Positions 17,181 to 25,894 are shown, numbered from the stretch's first letter. The stretch: 64,000 nucleotides of DNA from Eoetvoesiella caeni (GCF_003315175.1 NZ_QNRQ01000010.1:1-64000); one strand, 5' to 3'. Notes: generated from the letters alone by a model not told the origin. Numbers and translations are program-made.

Positions 17181-17852
17181 ATGTTGTCAACCTCATCCGA
17201 AAGCCCCAAGCACGTGGTGTTCGAGAACCTGGCCGCCGTGGCGCAAGCGCTGGGCCATGCGCATCGGCTCGAACTGCTCGAAGGCATGGCGCAGGGGCCG
17301 CGCAGCGTCGAAGACCTGGCCGGACTGGTCGGCCTGTCGATGGCCAACGCCTCACGCCACCTGCAACTGCTGCGGCGCGCGCGGCTGGTGGAGGCCGAAC
17401 GCCAGGGCAAGCGGGTCTTCTATCGCCTGGCGGGCGATGTGGAGGTGGTGGCGCTGCTCAAGGCGCTGGGCCGCGTGGGCGAGCGCAACATCGCAGAGGT
17501 ACGCGGCGTGATGCGCGACTTCTTCCATGACCGTGACGCGCTGGAAGCCGTTTCGCGCGAAGAACTGGCCGAGCGCCTGAATGCCGGCCAGGTGACGGTG
17601 CTGGACGTGCGCCCGGAAGCGGAATACGCGCTGGGCCACGTGGCGGGTGCCATCAACATCCCGGCCGACGAGCTGGAGCGTCGCCTGGCGGACTTGCCCA
17701 AGGGCCACGAAATCATTGCCTACTGCCGTGGGCCGTACTGCGTGATGTCCTTCGAGGCCGTGGCGGCGCTGCGCGCCAAGGGCTTCAAGGTGCGACGGCT
17801 CGAAGACGGCTTCCCGGAGTGGAAGGCGGCCGGGCTGGCCGTGGAGGCTTGA
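17181..17852 (+). CDS. ArsR-family regulator fused to a rhodanese domain
   Basis: A 223-aa protein. The start MLSTSSESPKHVVF was chosen just downstream of the operator. Residues about 10-95 are a winged helix (HRLELLEGM...LAGLVGLSMANASRHLQLLRRARLV). Residues about 125-220 are a rhodanese domain with VLDVRPEAEYALGHVAGAINIP and the active-site loop CRGPYC. Regulators of this build sense persulfide or other reactive sulfur through the rhodanese cysteine. It faces the DsrE-desulfurase operon, consistent with sulfur-responsive control. Confidence 0.9.
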   Translation: MLSTSSESPKHVVFENLAAVAQALGHAHRLELLEGMAQGPRSVEDLAGLVGLSMANASRHLQLLRRARLVEAERQGKRVFYRLAGDVEVVALLKALGRVGERNIAEVRGVMRDFFHDRDALEAVSREELAERLNAGQVTVLDVRPEAEYALGHVAGAINIPADELERRLADLPKGHEIIAYCRGPYCVMSFEAVAALRAKGFKVRRLEDGFPEWKAAGLAVEA

Positions 17853-17881
17853 GCCTCGCCGTTGTGCAATCAAGGATCGAC

Positions 17882-18343
17882 ATGCAAGCCATCCAAGATC
17901 ATTACCCGGCCGAATTCGCGCACTGCTACGGCTGCGGGCCAGCCAACCCCCAGGGGCTCCATCTCAAGAGCTTCATCGAGGGCGAGCGCACCCATGCGCG
18001 CTTCTCGCCGGCGACGATGTACAGCGGCGGCTATCCGGGCAACGTCTATGGCGGCATGCTGGCCTCGCTGCTGGACTGCCACGGCACCGCCAGCGCGGCG
18101 GCCTTCGCATACCGGGTGCAAGGTCGCGTCATGGGGGATGGTGGCCCGCCGATCCGCTTTGTCACCGGCTCGCTGAAAGTGGACTACCGGCGGCCCACGC
18201 CGCTGGGCGTCGAATTGCTCATCGAGGGCACGCTACGTTCGCTGGAGGGGCGCAAGGCCATCATCGATTTGACACTCAGCGCCGGCGGCGAGGTGTGCGT
18301 CACAGGCGAGATGGTGGCCGTGCAGTTCGCGGCGAAAGCCTGA
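17882..18343 (+). CDS. PaaI-like hotdog-fold thioesterase
   Basis: A 153-aa protein starting MQAIQDHYPAEFAHCYGCGPANPQGLHLK. The motif GNVYGGMLASLLDCHGT near residues 57-73 is the HGG-x(n)-D-type active-site region of hotdog thioesterases (here YGGMLASLLD). A CYGCGP motif near the N-terminus is common in this subgroup. It lies 29 nt after the regulator gene on the same strand with an AAGGATCGAC ribosome site. Probably hydrolyses an acyl-CoA; the link to the sulfur genes is unclear. Confidence 0.8.
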   Translation: MQAIQDHYPAEFAHCYGCGPANPQGLHLKSFIEGERTHARFSPATMYSGGYPGNVYGGMLASLLDCHGTASAAAFAYRVQGRVMGDGGPPIRFVTGSLKVDYRRPTPLGVELLIEGTLRSLEGRKAIIDLTLSAGGEVCVTGEMVAVQFAAKA

Positions 18344-18348
18344 AAACA

Positions 18349-18371
18349 AGCAGCCCCTCGGATGAGGGGCT
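18349..18371. terminator. Hairpin between convergent genes
   Basis: AGCCCCTC-GGAT-GAGGGGCT lies between the convergent thioesterase and 92-aa genes. On the minus strand it is followed by GCTTGTTTTC, so it more likely ends leftward transcripts than rightward ones. Confidence 0.6.
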
Positions 18372-18377
18372 GGCAGG

Positions 18378-18656
18378 TCAGGCTTCGTACACGAAGTAGT
18401 GCTCGCGCTGACGAGGGAAGAAGACATGCTTCCATGTGTCGCCGCTGGTGTTGCCACCGTCGAAGACGACCATTTCGTAGTCATCAATGTCGGTGTCCAT
18501 CAGGTCGGCGCTGACGATATGGCGCATGTGCAGCGCGCCGTGCGTGCGCTCGAATACCAGGATCTGGCCGATGGCGTCGTCCTGGCTCATGGCGTTGACG
18601 CAGGCTCCAAGCTGATGCTCGAAGTCGGCTGCGGGCGAGATGAGGTCGGGGAACAT
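18378..18656 (-). CDS. Small acidic ICE protein (92 aa)
   Basis: Start MFPDLISPAADFEHQLGACVN. Soluble and acidic, with an IGQILVFERTHGALHMRHIVSADLMDTDIDDYEMVVFDGG core. No motif recognised. It resumes the leftward series of ICE genes on the far side of the sulfur cargo. Confidence 0.65.
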   Translation of the reverse strand: MFPDLISPAADFEHQLGACVNAMSQDDAIGQILVFERTHGALHMRHIVSADLMDTDIDDYEMVVFDGGNTSGDTWKHVFFPRQREHYFVYEA

Positions 18657-18750
18657 GAGGTTGCGCCTATGAAAATGGACCAGCCCGGCTCCTGGGGGAA
18701 ACGGGCTGGCATGGGGGGACAATGAGGAAGGCCGGCGTGTCGCGCGGCTG

Positions 18751-19488
18751 CTAGGACTCGGCCAGCGGCAGGCCCAGCAGCGCGGGTGCGTCGGCGTCGA
18801 GGATCAGAATGCGCACATCGGCCTGGCCGGCCAGTTCAAGGATGTTTGCCAGGTCCTCCGGCATGCCCTTGTTCCGGTGCTCCTGCCGAAGCTGCTCGGC
18901 GGTGATGCCCTCGGCGTGCTCCAGGTTCTGGTCCGTCCAGGGCGTGGAGATCAGCTTGACGCCGATCGCCGGGCTGTACGGCACACGGAAGGCGATGAAC
19001 AGCATGGCCTCCGGCGTGGCGATGTCCGCCAGGTCGGCGAGGTAGTGCCAGGTATCGACCGTGATGTGCTCGCGGCTGATCTCCCAGCACCGGCTGTAGT
19101 AGCCGGTCTCGAAAGTCAGGCGCTGCACCACTTCCCGCGCAGCCTCGGCCGAATAGGCATCGCCGACGTGGACTGGGCGACCGTCGAAGTCCTCGCCATG
19201 GATGGCATAGACCACGGCACCAATCACGCCTTCGCCGCTGACGCCTTCACCGGCGTCGCATTCGGCCAGCACGTCGTCGCTCAAGGGTTCAGGGCCGTTG
19301 CTGACCACGGCGAAATCGTTGGTGACGATGCAGGACGATGAAACCAGTTCTTCGTCGGAAAGGAATTGCTGGCTCGCGTGGATGTTGCGCCAGACATGCG
19401 GGCTTCCATCGTCGTAGCTGATGCACAGCGTGCGGACGATTTTCAGATTCCAGTAGCCGCGAAGGAAGGGATTAGGATTCTGGGACAT
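18751..19488 (-). CDS. Conserved ICE protein of unknown function (245 aa)
   Basis: Starts MSQNPNPFLRGYWNLKIVRTLCISYDDGSPHVWRNI with a GGAGAGATCCC ribosome site. Soluble, acidic, mixed alpha/beta. No membrane segments or catalytic motif. It is flanked by GC-rich leader hairpins like the neighbours and likely belongs to the same accessory set. Confidence 0.7.
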   Translation of the reverse strand: MSQNPNPFLRGYWNLKIVRTLCISYDDGSPHVWRNIHASQQFLSDEELVSSSCIVTNDFAVVSNGPEPLSDDVLAECDAGEGVSGEGVIGAVVYAIHGEDFDGRPVHVGDAYSAEAAREVVQRLTFETGYYSRCWEISREHITVDTWHYLADLADIATPEAMLFIAFRVPYSPAIGVKLISTPWTDQNLEHAEGITAEQLRQEHRNKGMPEDLANILELAGQADVRILILDADAPALLGLPLAES

Positions 19489-19618
19489 GGGATCTCTCCA
19501 GATTGAATAATGGAGCCAATCCCCGCCACCGGGAATTGGACCCGGTGGGTTGAAAAATGGAAAAAGCGTCAGGCAGCGCCGACCATGGCGTTGTCAGCAC
19601 TGCGCTGGACTACGGGAA

Positions 19619-19657
19619 ACAAAATGAGGGGCACGGCCTCGTGGGCGCGTGCCCCTC
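19619..19657 (-). terminator. Intrinsic terminator after gene 19700-20092
   Basis: Minus-strand GAGGGGCACG...CGTGCCCCTC stem followed by ATTTTGTTT. Confidence 0.75.
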
Positions 19658-19699
19658 GTGGGGAGTGAACGAAGACGTGGTGGTGTGCCGGAGACCGGC

Positions 19700-20092
19700 T
19701 CACCAGCCGTTGTAGTTCACGAGCAGGTCGGCGAGGACCTTACGGCGTTGCAGGTCGAGACCGTCGAAGTCCGACAGTCCGTTGAAGTGGCAGCGCTTGA
19801 GCATGGCACCGCCCTCGCGCGCGTTGTAGAAGCTGACCATGGCGGACAGGAACATGCGTTCGCCGCTGCTCAGGACGCCGAGGGCATCGTTGAGCCGCAG
19901 CATGTTGGGACGCAGATCCCACTTGCTCTTGGCCTGGTTCAGACCTTCACGGGTGCCGTCACCGAACCATTCGGGGCCAGCGATCTCGACACCGCGCTTC
20001 CAGGCCTCGAAGAAGGCTTGGGGCGCGGCCGCGAAATGCTGTTCTTCCCGCATGATCTGATCGACGACTTCCCGTGGCAGTAGCTGGTTCAT
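19700..20092 (-). CDS. Conserved ICE protein of unknown function (130 aa)
   Basis: Starts MNQLLPREVVDQIMREEQHFAAAP; almost entirely helical by composition, ending LQRRKVLADLLVNYNGW. A GGAGGAATCACGTC ribosome site precedes the ATG. Similar short helical proteins occur in the accessory core of related ICEs. Function unknown. Confidence 0.7.
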   Translation of the reverse strand: MNQLLPREVVDQIMREEQHFAAAPQAFFEAWKRGVEIAGPEWFGDGTREGLNQAKSKWDLRPNMLRLNDALGVLSSGERMFLSAMVSFYNAREGGAMLKRCHFNGLSDFDGLDLQRRKVLADLLVNYNGW

Positions 20093-20113
20093 GACGTGAT
20101 TCCTCCAGTTGGA

Positions 20114-20326
20114 TCAGGGAATGGCGAGCTGGGACCAGCCGCCTCTTTCGAGGGCACGTTGAGCCGCGGCATGGCTGCGGAAGTACTCGCGGGATTCCCG
20201 CGAAACGGGCCCTTCGGTATCGCGCGTGCCGATGTAGTGACCGGCGGCGCTTTGCAGGACTTCGAGCGGCAGGAACTTGCCGCAGTAGGTCGAGGCCAAT
20301 TGGCCGAAAGAGGCTTGCTGGGACAT
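20114..20326 (-). CDS. Small ICE protein (70 aa)
   Basis: Starts MSQQASFGQLASTYCGKFLPLEVLQSAAGHYIGT; an AAGGAGCCCGTCC leader supports this start over upstream in-frame Mets. It contains a GTRDTEGPVSRESREYFRSHAAAQ segment typical of small proteins in these elements. Preceded by copy 3 of the three-hairpin element. Function unknown. Confidence 0.65.
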   Translation of the reverse strand: MSQQASFGQLASTYCGKFLPLEVLQSAAGHYIGTRDTEGPVSRESREYFRSHAAAQRALERGGWSQLAIP

Positions 20327-20456
20327 GGACGGGCTCCTTGGAAAAGCGGGGCCTCGTCCCTCACGGGATGGCAGCTCCCGCACGCGGTTGAAAAAATGCA
20401 TCAGCGTCATGGGGACGCGCGTCCGCAGACTTGATGCGATGCGGACTGGTGGGCAA

Positions 20457-20523
20457 CGCGGGAGAGACCCGCGGCAGCTTGAAACCCTGGCTGCTGGCAT
20501 GTGCTGACGAATCAGCGAACATG
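20457..20523 (-). ncRNA. Three-hairpin leader element, copy 3
   Basis: Minus strand reads CATG - hairpin GCTGA/TCAGC - CATG - hairpin GCAGC/GCTGC - hairpin CGCGGG/CCCGCG. It occupies the 330-nt gap upstream of the 70-aa gene, which otherwise holds only that gene's leader and the terminator at 20601. Confidence 0.55.
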
Positions 20524-20600
20524 CGGGCAGCTTCGTGCGCGGGCCGCGTCGCGTCAGTTGGAAAACGGCATCCGGCCCACCCCCGATTGATGCGCGCAGA

Positions 20601-20631
20601 GAAAAAGAAACCCCGCATCGAGTGCGGGGCT
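20601..20631 (-). terminator. Intrinsic terminator after gene 20657-21214
   Basis: Minus-strand CCCCGCA-CTCGA-TGCGGGG stem followed by TTTCTTTTTCTC. Confidence 0.85.
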
Positions 20632-20656
20632 GCCAGGAGAGTGCGTCGGTGCTGGG

Positions 20657-21214
20657 TCAGTCGGGCTTGTCGCCCAGGACATGCTGCTTCCACAGGTCGA
20701 ATGCCTGCTCGGGCGCAAGCTCGGCGAGGATGACGATGGGCTGGGCCTGCCGAGCGCGCAGCGAAGCGAAGTACGCCTTGCGGTCAGCAATGGCCTTGAG
20801 CTTGATGCCCTTGATGAACAGCAATTTGCCGTCCTTGATGAACAGCACCTTGTTGCCGATGTCGCGGTTGAACGCGGCTCGCACCTTGCGTTCCGCGTGC
20901 ATGGCGTCGGCAAGTTCATCGACCAGGAAGTCGAGCGTCATGTCGATGTAGTGAGGGTCTTCGCCCTCCTGGCCGAGGTTGAGCGGCGCAGGCGGCAGGC
21001 CCTTGGCGAAGGCTTCGGCCTGAGCCAGCAACGCCGCCTTGCCGCTGAGCGCGCGCAGGAACGTCGAGCCGCCGTGGCCGTCGTTGCGGGCCTCGGCGAT
21101 GGGAGTGCCGTCGAACACGACGGTGGCGCTGAAGCACAGCGTTTCCTCGCTGGCGAAATCTGCCACCTTGAGGCTCTTCAGCGTGATGCGGTTTTGCTTG
21201 GTGATGTTGTCCAT
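20657..21214 (-). CDS. Conserved ICE protein of unknown function (185 aa)
   Basis: Starts MDNITKQNRITLKSLKVADFASEETLCFSATVVFDG. The N-terminal half is beta-rich; the second half is helical and basic (HAERKVRAAFNRDIGNKVLFIKDGKLLFIKGIKLK). Soluble, no catalytic motif. Homologues accompany ICE core genes. The upstream leader carries copy 4 of the three-hairpin element. Confidence 0.7.
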   Translation of the reverse strand: MDNITKQNRITLKSLKVADFASEETLCFSATVVFDGTPIAEARNDGHGGSTFLRALSGKAALLAQAEAFAKGLPPAPLNLGQEGEDPHYIDMTLDFLVDELADAMHAERKVRAAFNRDIGNKVLFIKDGKLLFIKGIKLKAIADRKAYFASLRARQAQPIVILAELAPEQAFDLWKQHVLGDKPD

Positions 21215-21351
21215 GGGAAGTCCTGAAATCGACCGGGTGGCGACATGCCCCTGACGGGACGTGGCGGCCATCCCGTGGGTTGGAGAAAGAGGCATCGGTG
21301 CCCCGGTGGGCAGCGTTCGCCGGTGAGATGCCGAGGCGAACTGGCGGGTGG

Positions 21352-21419
21352 CGCGGGTGGAACCCGCGGCAGCCTTGACACCCTGGCTGCGGGCTGCTGC
21401 CAATACATCGGCAATGCAG
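21352..21419 (-). ncRNA. Three-hairpin leader element, copy 4
   Basis: Minus strand: hairpin TGCC/GGCA, hairpin GCAGCC/GGCTGC around AGGGTGTCAA, hairpin CGCGGG/CCCGCG. The outer CATG pair of the other copies is degenerate here. Same position relative to the downstream gene as copies 1-3. Confidence 0.5.
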
Positions 21420-21456
21420 GAGGGAGAATGGCGCGGCCCGCAGGCTGCGTCGCCGA

Positions 21457-23073
21457 TCAATCCGAAGCGGTCGAGCCCGTCTTGTGCAGGTACTGCACCA
21501 GGCGCTGGCCCAGCCATGCCATGCACGGTACAGCCATGGAGTTGCCGATCGCCTTGTAGCGTGGAGCGTCGGCGGCGGGCTTGCCGCGGTAGGTGATCAG
21601 CGTGTAGTCGTCGGGCATGCCTTGCAGCCGCTCGCACTCCACGGGCATCAGCCGCCGCACCCGCCAGTGCGACCAGTCGCCGGGGCCAGGGCCGTTCCAG
21701 TCGTAGCGGAAATGCGCCTCGAAGTCGGGAGCCAGCACATGGGGCTTGTCCGCGCCGCCGCCGCTGGTGCGAAGTGCGCCCGCTACGGTGCCGCCCAACT
21801 CGGCGGCAAGGCCGTTCTCGCGGCCACGCAGAGATACGCAGGCTACCATCGGCACGCCGTAGCCCGGCTTGCCGTTGGACAGCACGGTGCAAGCCACCTG
21901 TCCATGGCCGGATTCGTAGCGCACTTCACCGCGGTTGTTCTGCGCGAAAGCGATGGCGGGCACGACACCGGCGTTCGCATGGCTGTTGCGATGGCCGCCA
22001 GCGCGCAGCGTCGGCGTCAGGTCGAACGTGGCATCGGCGCCGCTGCCCTGGGCAGTAAAGGCGATGATCGGAACACCCTTGCCGGTGCCATCCTCGCTGC
22101 TGCCCCTGCCGTTGTTGGCGGTGTCGAGGGTGTGGGCGATGCTGCCGACGACCGACTGCACCATGAACGTCTCGGTGCGAATGTCGTGCTTGGGGCCAGC
22201 GGCCATCAGGCACGCCGCCACATCGACGGGGCCAATGCCGCCGCTGAATCCGAACGTCGTCGTGACCTTGCCGTAGGGCTGCTTCAGCCCTGCGAATCCT
22301 GCAAGTCCTGCGCATGCGCCTGCTGCTTCAGCACCCGGTCCAGCATCGTGGGCAGCTTCTTGCCACGGCGCGCGGCCCGCACAAGAATCCCCGAGCAGGC
22401 CTGCGCGCTCAAAAAGTACTTCTGCGGGATCGAGGTCATCTCCACCACTTGCCACAAGAAACACGCGCTTGCGGCGTTGGGCGACACCGAAATATTGAGC
22501 GTCGAGCACGCGCCACGCGATGCGGCGGCGGGGTCCAGACACACAACCAGCGTGCGCCCACCGATCCCCTGGCGGCTGGAGCGCACGGCTTTCCCCGACC
22601 AGTGCCCCCAGGAAATGCCCGAAGGCATTGCTGCGGTCGTTGAGGACGCCGGGGACGTTTTCCCAGACGAGCGTGGCCGCCGGGCGGCGGTCTTGTTGGC
22701 GGGTTTGGTCGATGGCATTGGCAAGCTCCACATAGGCAAGGGAAAGGGCTCCGCGCGGGTCATCCAGCCCGCGCCGGCTACCTGCAACGCTGAACGACTG
22801 GCACGGCGTGCCGCCGACCAGGATGTCGGGCGCCGGCACGGTGCCGGCGCGCACCTGGCGGGCGATCGCGGTCATGTCGCCCAGGTTGGGCACGTGGGGG
22901 TAACGGTGGGCGAGCACGGCGCTCGGGAACGGCTCGATTTCGGCGAACCACACGGCTTCGAGGCCGAGGGGTTGCCAGGCGAGGCTCGCGGCCTCGATGC
23001 CGCTGCACACGCTGCCGTACAGCAGTGGCGCGGCCTGGGGCGCACCGCGTGAGGTGCGAGGTTGCGGGTTCAT
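21457..23073 (-). CDS. C5 cytosine DNA methyltransferase
   Basis: A 538-aa phage/ICE-type m5C methyltransferase. Motif I is YGSVCSGIEAASLA near residues 19-32, the catalytic Cys91 lies in GGTPCQSFSVAG, ENV motif VI is near 140 and QRRKRVF (motif VIII) near 200. The target-recognition region spans about 225-455. Motifs IX/X are MPVECERLQGMPDDY and AIGNSMAVP near the C-terminus. No restriction endonuclease is adjacent, so it may serve in anti-restriction of the transferred element. Starts MNPQPRTSRGAP with an AGGAGACCCGAC site. Confidence 0.9.
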   Translation of the reverse strand: MNPQPRTSRGAPQAAPLLYGSVCSGIEAASLAWQPLGLEAVWFAEIEPFPSAVLAHRYPHVPNLGDMTAIARQVRAGTVPAPDILVGGTPCQSFSVAGSRRGLDDPRGALSLAYVELANAIDQTRQQDRRPAATLVWENVPGVLNDRSNAFGHFLGALVGESRALQPPGDRWAHAGCVSGPRRRIAWRVLDAQYFGVAQRRKRVFLVASGGDDLDPAEVLFERAGLLGDSCAGRAPWQEAAHDAGPGAEAAGACAGLAGFAGLKQPYGKVTTTFGFSGGIGPVDVAACLMAAGPKHDIRTETFMVQSVVGSIAHTLDTANNGRGSSEDGTGKGVPIIAFTAQGSGADATFDLTPTLRAGGHRNSHANAGVVPAIAFAQNNRGEVRYESGHGQVACTVLSNGKPGYGVPMVACVSLRGRENGLAAELGGTVAGALRTSGGGADKPHVLAPDFEAHFRYDWNGPGPGDWSHWRVRRLMPVECERLQGMPDDYTLITYRGKPAADAPRYKAIGNSMAVPCMAWLGQRLVQYLHKTGSTASD

Positions 23074-23345
23074 GTCGGGTCTCCTGTTCGTGTGGCCCTG
23101 GACCGTGTGGCCGGGCCGGGACGTTGATCGGCAGGAGAAAGGCGCCGAAGGCCGTGTGGCCTTCGGCTCGGGAGGACGGAACCACCCGTGGGCTGTTGCA
23201 GGCCCGGTCGTCGCTAGAACCGTCTGCTGTCAGCAATCGCACCCGGCGCATGTCGTGGTTGGCGCCGGCATCTTCTGGCGCACATCCGCGCACAAAAGGA
23301 GCCCAGTTTTTCGCCGTTGGGCACGGCATCGAATACCGCTGACCA

Positions 23346-23397
23346 CGAAGGGTCTCCGGGTGGCTCGCAGGCCGGCAAGCCACCGGGGGACCCTTCG
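23346..23397. repeat. Long perfect-stem hairpin in a 535-nt gene-free gap
   Basis: The gap 23074-23608 between topB and the methyltransferase has no supported gene. Its main feature is a 20-bp stem (CGAAGGGTC...GACCCTTCG outer part, GGTGGCT/AGCCACC inner part) with one mismatch, one G-T pair and a 12-nt loop. A second, shorter hairpin (GTCCCGC/GCGGGAC) lies near 23550. No T-run follows, so it is not a classical terminator. Confidence 0.6.
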
Positions 23398-23608
23398 CAG
23401 AGGCGGAAAATGCTGATCAGCAGAACGCGCCGGGAAACCCCGGACATGGTTCGTGGAGAAGATACCTTCAGGTCCCGCGGCTGGGGGACGGCTGGGCGGG
23501 ACGCGCACACGGACAAGAGAAGGCGTTGCGCGCTGGGCGTCCCGCAGGGCGTGCGGGACATGGGCCACGCCGCCGATGGCGGGCACGGCTCTCGGGGAGC
23601 GGGGTCGG

Positions 23609-25621
23609 TCAGGAGCCCTTGCGGCCGCTACTGCGCGGGCGCGAGGCACCGCGCTTGGACGTGCCGGGATCGACCGGCAGCGTGCCTTTGCAGTCGGGGT
23701 AGCGACTGCACGACCAGAAGGGGCCGGTCTTGCCGGTGCGCTGGCGCGTCGGTGCGCCGCACTGCGGACAAGCAGGCCCCTGGGGAACCTCGATGGACAG
23801 CGAGGTGCTGCCGTACTGCACGATCAGTTGCGAAATCCATGCGGCCTGCTTGCCGATGAACACATCCAGTGTGAGTTGTCCGGCCTCGATCATGTCGAGC
23901 GCCTGCTCCCACACGGCGGTGGTTCCGGGGTCGGCAATCGCCGCGGGTACGGCATCGATCAAGGTGAACGCCGCATCCGATGCGCGAATGGAGCGCCCCT
24001 TCTTCACGATGTAGCCGCGGGTGATCAGCCCGCTGATGATGTTGGCCCGTGTCGCCTCGGTGCCGATGCCGACCGTATCCTTGAGCTTCTGCTTCAGGCG
24101 CGGGTCCGTCACCAGCTTGGCGACCCCCTTCATGGACTTGACCAGTTCGCCCTGCGTGTACGGCTTGGGCGGCATCGTCTTGAGCGCCTTGATCTCGGCC
24201 TCGGCCACCTGGCACGCCATGCCCTCGCGCAGCGGGGGGAGTACCTGGCTGCGCGCCGTGGCTTCACCGTCCTCATCCGCTTGCGGTTCGGCCAGCACCA
24301 GGCGCCAACCCTGGGCGACCATCTGCTTTCCGGTGGCCGCCAACTTCTGTTGGCCGCAGGACAGCTCGGCGACAGTGCGGTCGAACTCGTGGTGAGGGAG
24401 GAACTGCGCCAGGTAGTGCGCCCGGATGAGCCGGTACACGGCCAGCTCCTTCTCGCTCATCGCAGAGAGGTTCGCGGGTTCGAGCGTCGGGATGATGCCG
24501 TGGTGGGCTGTCACTTTGCCGTCGTTCCAGGCGCGCGAGCGCTGGTAGCGGTCGAGTTGGCCCATGATCGGGCGCAGCGAGGGATCGGTCTTGAGCAGGC
24601 TGTCAAGGACAGTCGGCACTTCCGCGAACATGCTTTCGGGCAGGTAGCCGGAATCCGAACGCGGGTACGTTGTGGCCTTGTGTGTCTCGTACAAGGCCTG
24701 CGCGATTTCGAGGGTCTCTTGAACATCCAGCCCAAGCTGCTTGGAACAAACCTCCTGAAGCGTTCCCAGGTCGAACAGCAGCGGCGGACCTTCGCGCACG
24801 CGCTCGGTCTCGACTAATAGGACCTGGGCGCTGCCCGCAGCGCGGATCTGCTGCGCGGCCTGCTGGGCGATCGGCTGCTGCAGGCAGCGACCGGCGTCGT
24901 CGGTGCAGCCATCGGGCGGAACCCACTGCGCGCTGAAAGCCTGTCCACCTGCGGACAGGGACACGTCGATGGCCCAGAACGGCACCGACTTGAAGGCCGC
25001 GATCTCGCGGTCGCGGTCCACGACGAGCTTCAAGGTCGGCGTCTGGACGCGACCGACGGACAGCACGCCGTCGTAGCCGGCCTGACGCCCGAGCACCGTG
25101 AACAACCGGCTGAGGTTCATGCCCACGAGCCAGTCTGCGCGTGAGCGCGCAAGCGCCGAGTAGTACATCGGCAGCGTGTCGGATGAGGGCCGCAACTTGC
25201 CGAGCGCGGTGCGGATCGACGCATCGTTGAGCGCCGACAGCCATAGCCGCTCGATGGGGCCGCGGTAGCCGCACAGGTCGATGATCTCGCGGGCGATCAG
25301 CTCGCCCTCGCGGTCGGCATCGGTGGCGATGACCAGATGAGTCGCCTTCGCCAGAAGCGCTTTGACGACCTTGAATTGCGTGGCGGTCTTCGGTTTGACC
25401 TCGACCCGCCACTGCTGGGGAATGATGGGCAACTGCTCCAGCGACCAGCGCTTGAGCGCCGCGTCATAGACCTCGGGAGCTGCCGCTTCTACGAGATGGC
25501 CGATGCACCAGGTGACGGTGACGCCGGAGCCGCTGAGACAGCCTTCACCGCGCTGCGTCGCGCCGAGGATTCGACCAATGTCTTTGCCTTGCGATGGCTT
25601 CTCGCACAAGAACAGCCGCAT
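23609..25621 (-). CDS. topB: DNA topoisomerase III (ICE type)
   Basis: A 670-aa type IA topoisomerase. The Toprim domain starts MRLFLCEKPSQGKDIGRIL and has the acidic DADREGE motif near residue 100. The active-site Tyr lies in TTYPRSDSGYLP near 315. A four-cysteine zinc ribbon (CPQC...CSRYPDC) lies near the C-terminus at about 625-650, followed by a basic tail. Plasmid/ICE TopB proteins resolve intermediates during element replication or transfer. A palindrome at 25827 and SSB lie upstream. Confidence 0.95.
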   Translation of the reverse strand: MRLFLCEKPSQGKDIGRILGATQRGEGCLSGSGVTVTWCIGHLVEAAAPEVYDAALKRWSLEQLPIIPQQWRVEVKPKTATQFKVVKALLAKATHLVIATDADREGELIAREIIDLCGYRGPIERLWLSALNDASIRTALGKLRPSSDTLPMYYSALARSRADWLVGMNLSRLFTVLGRQAGYDGVLSVGRVQTPTLKLVVDRDREIAAFKSVPFWAIDVSLSAGGQAFSAQWVPPDGCTDDAGRCLQQPIAQQAAQQIRAAGSAQVLLVETERVREGPPLLFDLGTLQEVCSKQLGLDVQETLEIAQALYETHKATTYPRSDSGYLPESMFAEVPTVLDSLLKTDPSLRPIMGQLDRYQRSRAWNDGKVTAHHGIIPTLEPANLSAMSEKELAVYRLIRAHYLAQFLPHHEFDRTVAELSCGQQKLAATGKQMVAQGWRLVLAEPQADEDGEATARSQVLPPLREGMACQVAEAEIKALKTMPPKPYTQGELVKSMKGVAKLVTDPRLKQKLKDTVGIGTEATRANIISGLITRGYIVKKGRSIRASDAAFTLIDAVPAAIADPGTTAVWEQALDMIEAGQLTLDVFIGKQAAWISQLIVQYGSTSLSIEVPQGPACPQCGAPTRQRTGKTGPFWSCSRYPDCKGTLPVDPGTSKRGASRPRSSGRKGS

Positions 25622-25683
25622 GTCCGTCCATCCGAATTCCGTGGTTCATTGAGTTGCTGGAATCGAGGATGCCGAGCATCACC

Positions 25684-25729
25684 AGGGGCAGCAGCAAACA
25701 AGCCGCATGCGGTGGCGACCACTTTCATG
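25684..25729 (-). ncRNA. Possible divergent fifth copy of the hairpin leader element
   Basis: Upstream of topB the minus strand reads CATG - GTGG/CCAC hairpin - CATG - GCGGC/GCTGC hairpin, similar in order to the four better copies. The third hairpin is weak. Only tentative. Confidence 0.3.
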
Positions 25730-25826
25730 GGATGGAATGGCCGGGACGGAAGTGGCGTGCGGCCGGGGGTGTGCGGGCCGGGAGCCACGATTTTTTGGAG
25801 CGCGCGGACGCCGGTGGACGTTGATG

Positions 25827-25849
25827 GAGCTATCCCCTGGGGATAGCTC
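25827..25849. repeat. Palindrome with core CTATCCCC-T-GGGGATAG, copy 1
   Basis: A perfect 11+1+11 palindrome between ssb and topB. Three more copies of the same core occur at 27847, 27976 and 28111, between the PFL_4669-type and STY4528-type genes. The 273-nt gap 25622-25894 has no gene. Confidence 0.75.
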
Positions 25850-25894
25850 GCGAGGGCGTGGGGCGACGGACGACTGCCGCCGCCCCATGCTGCA

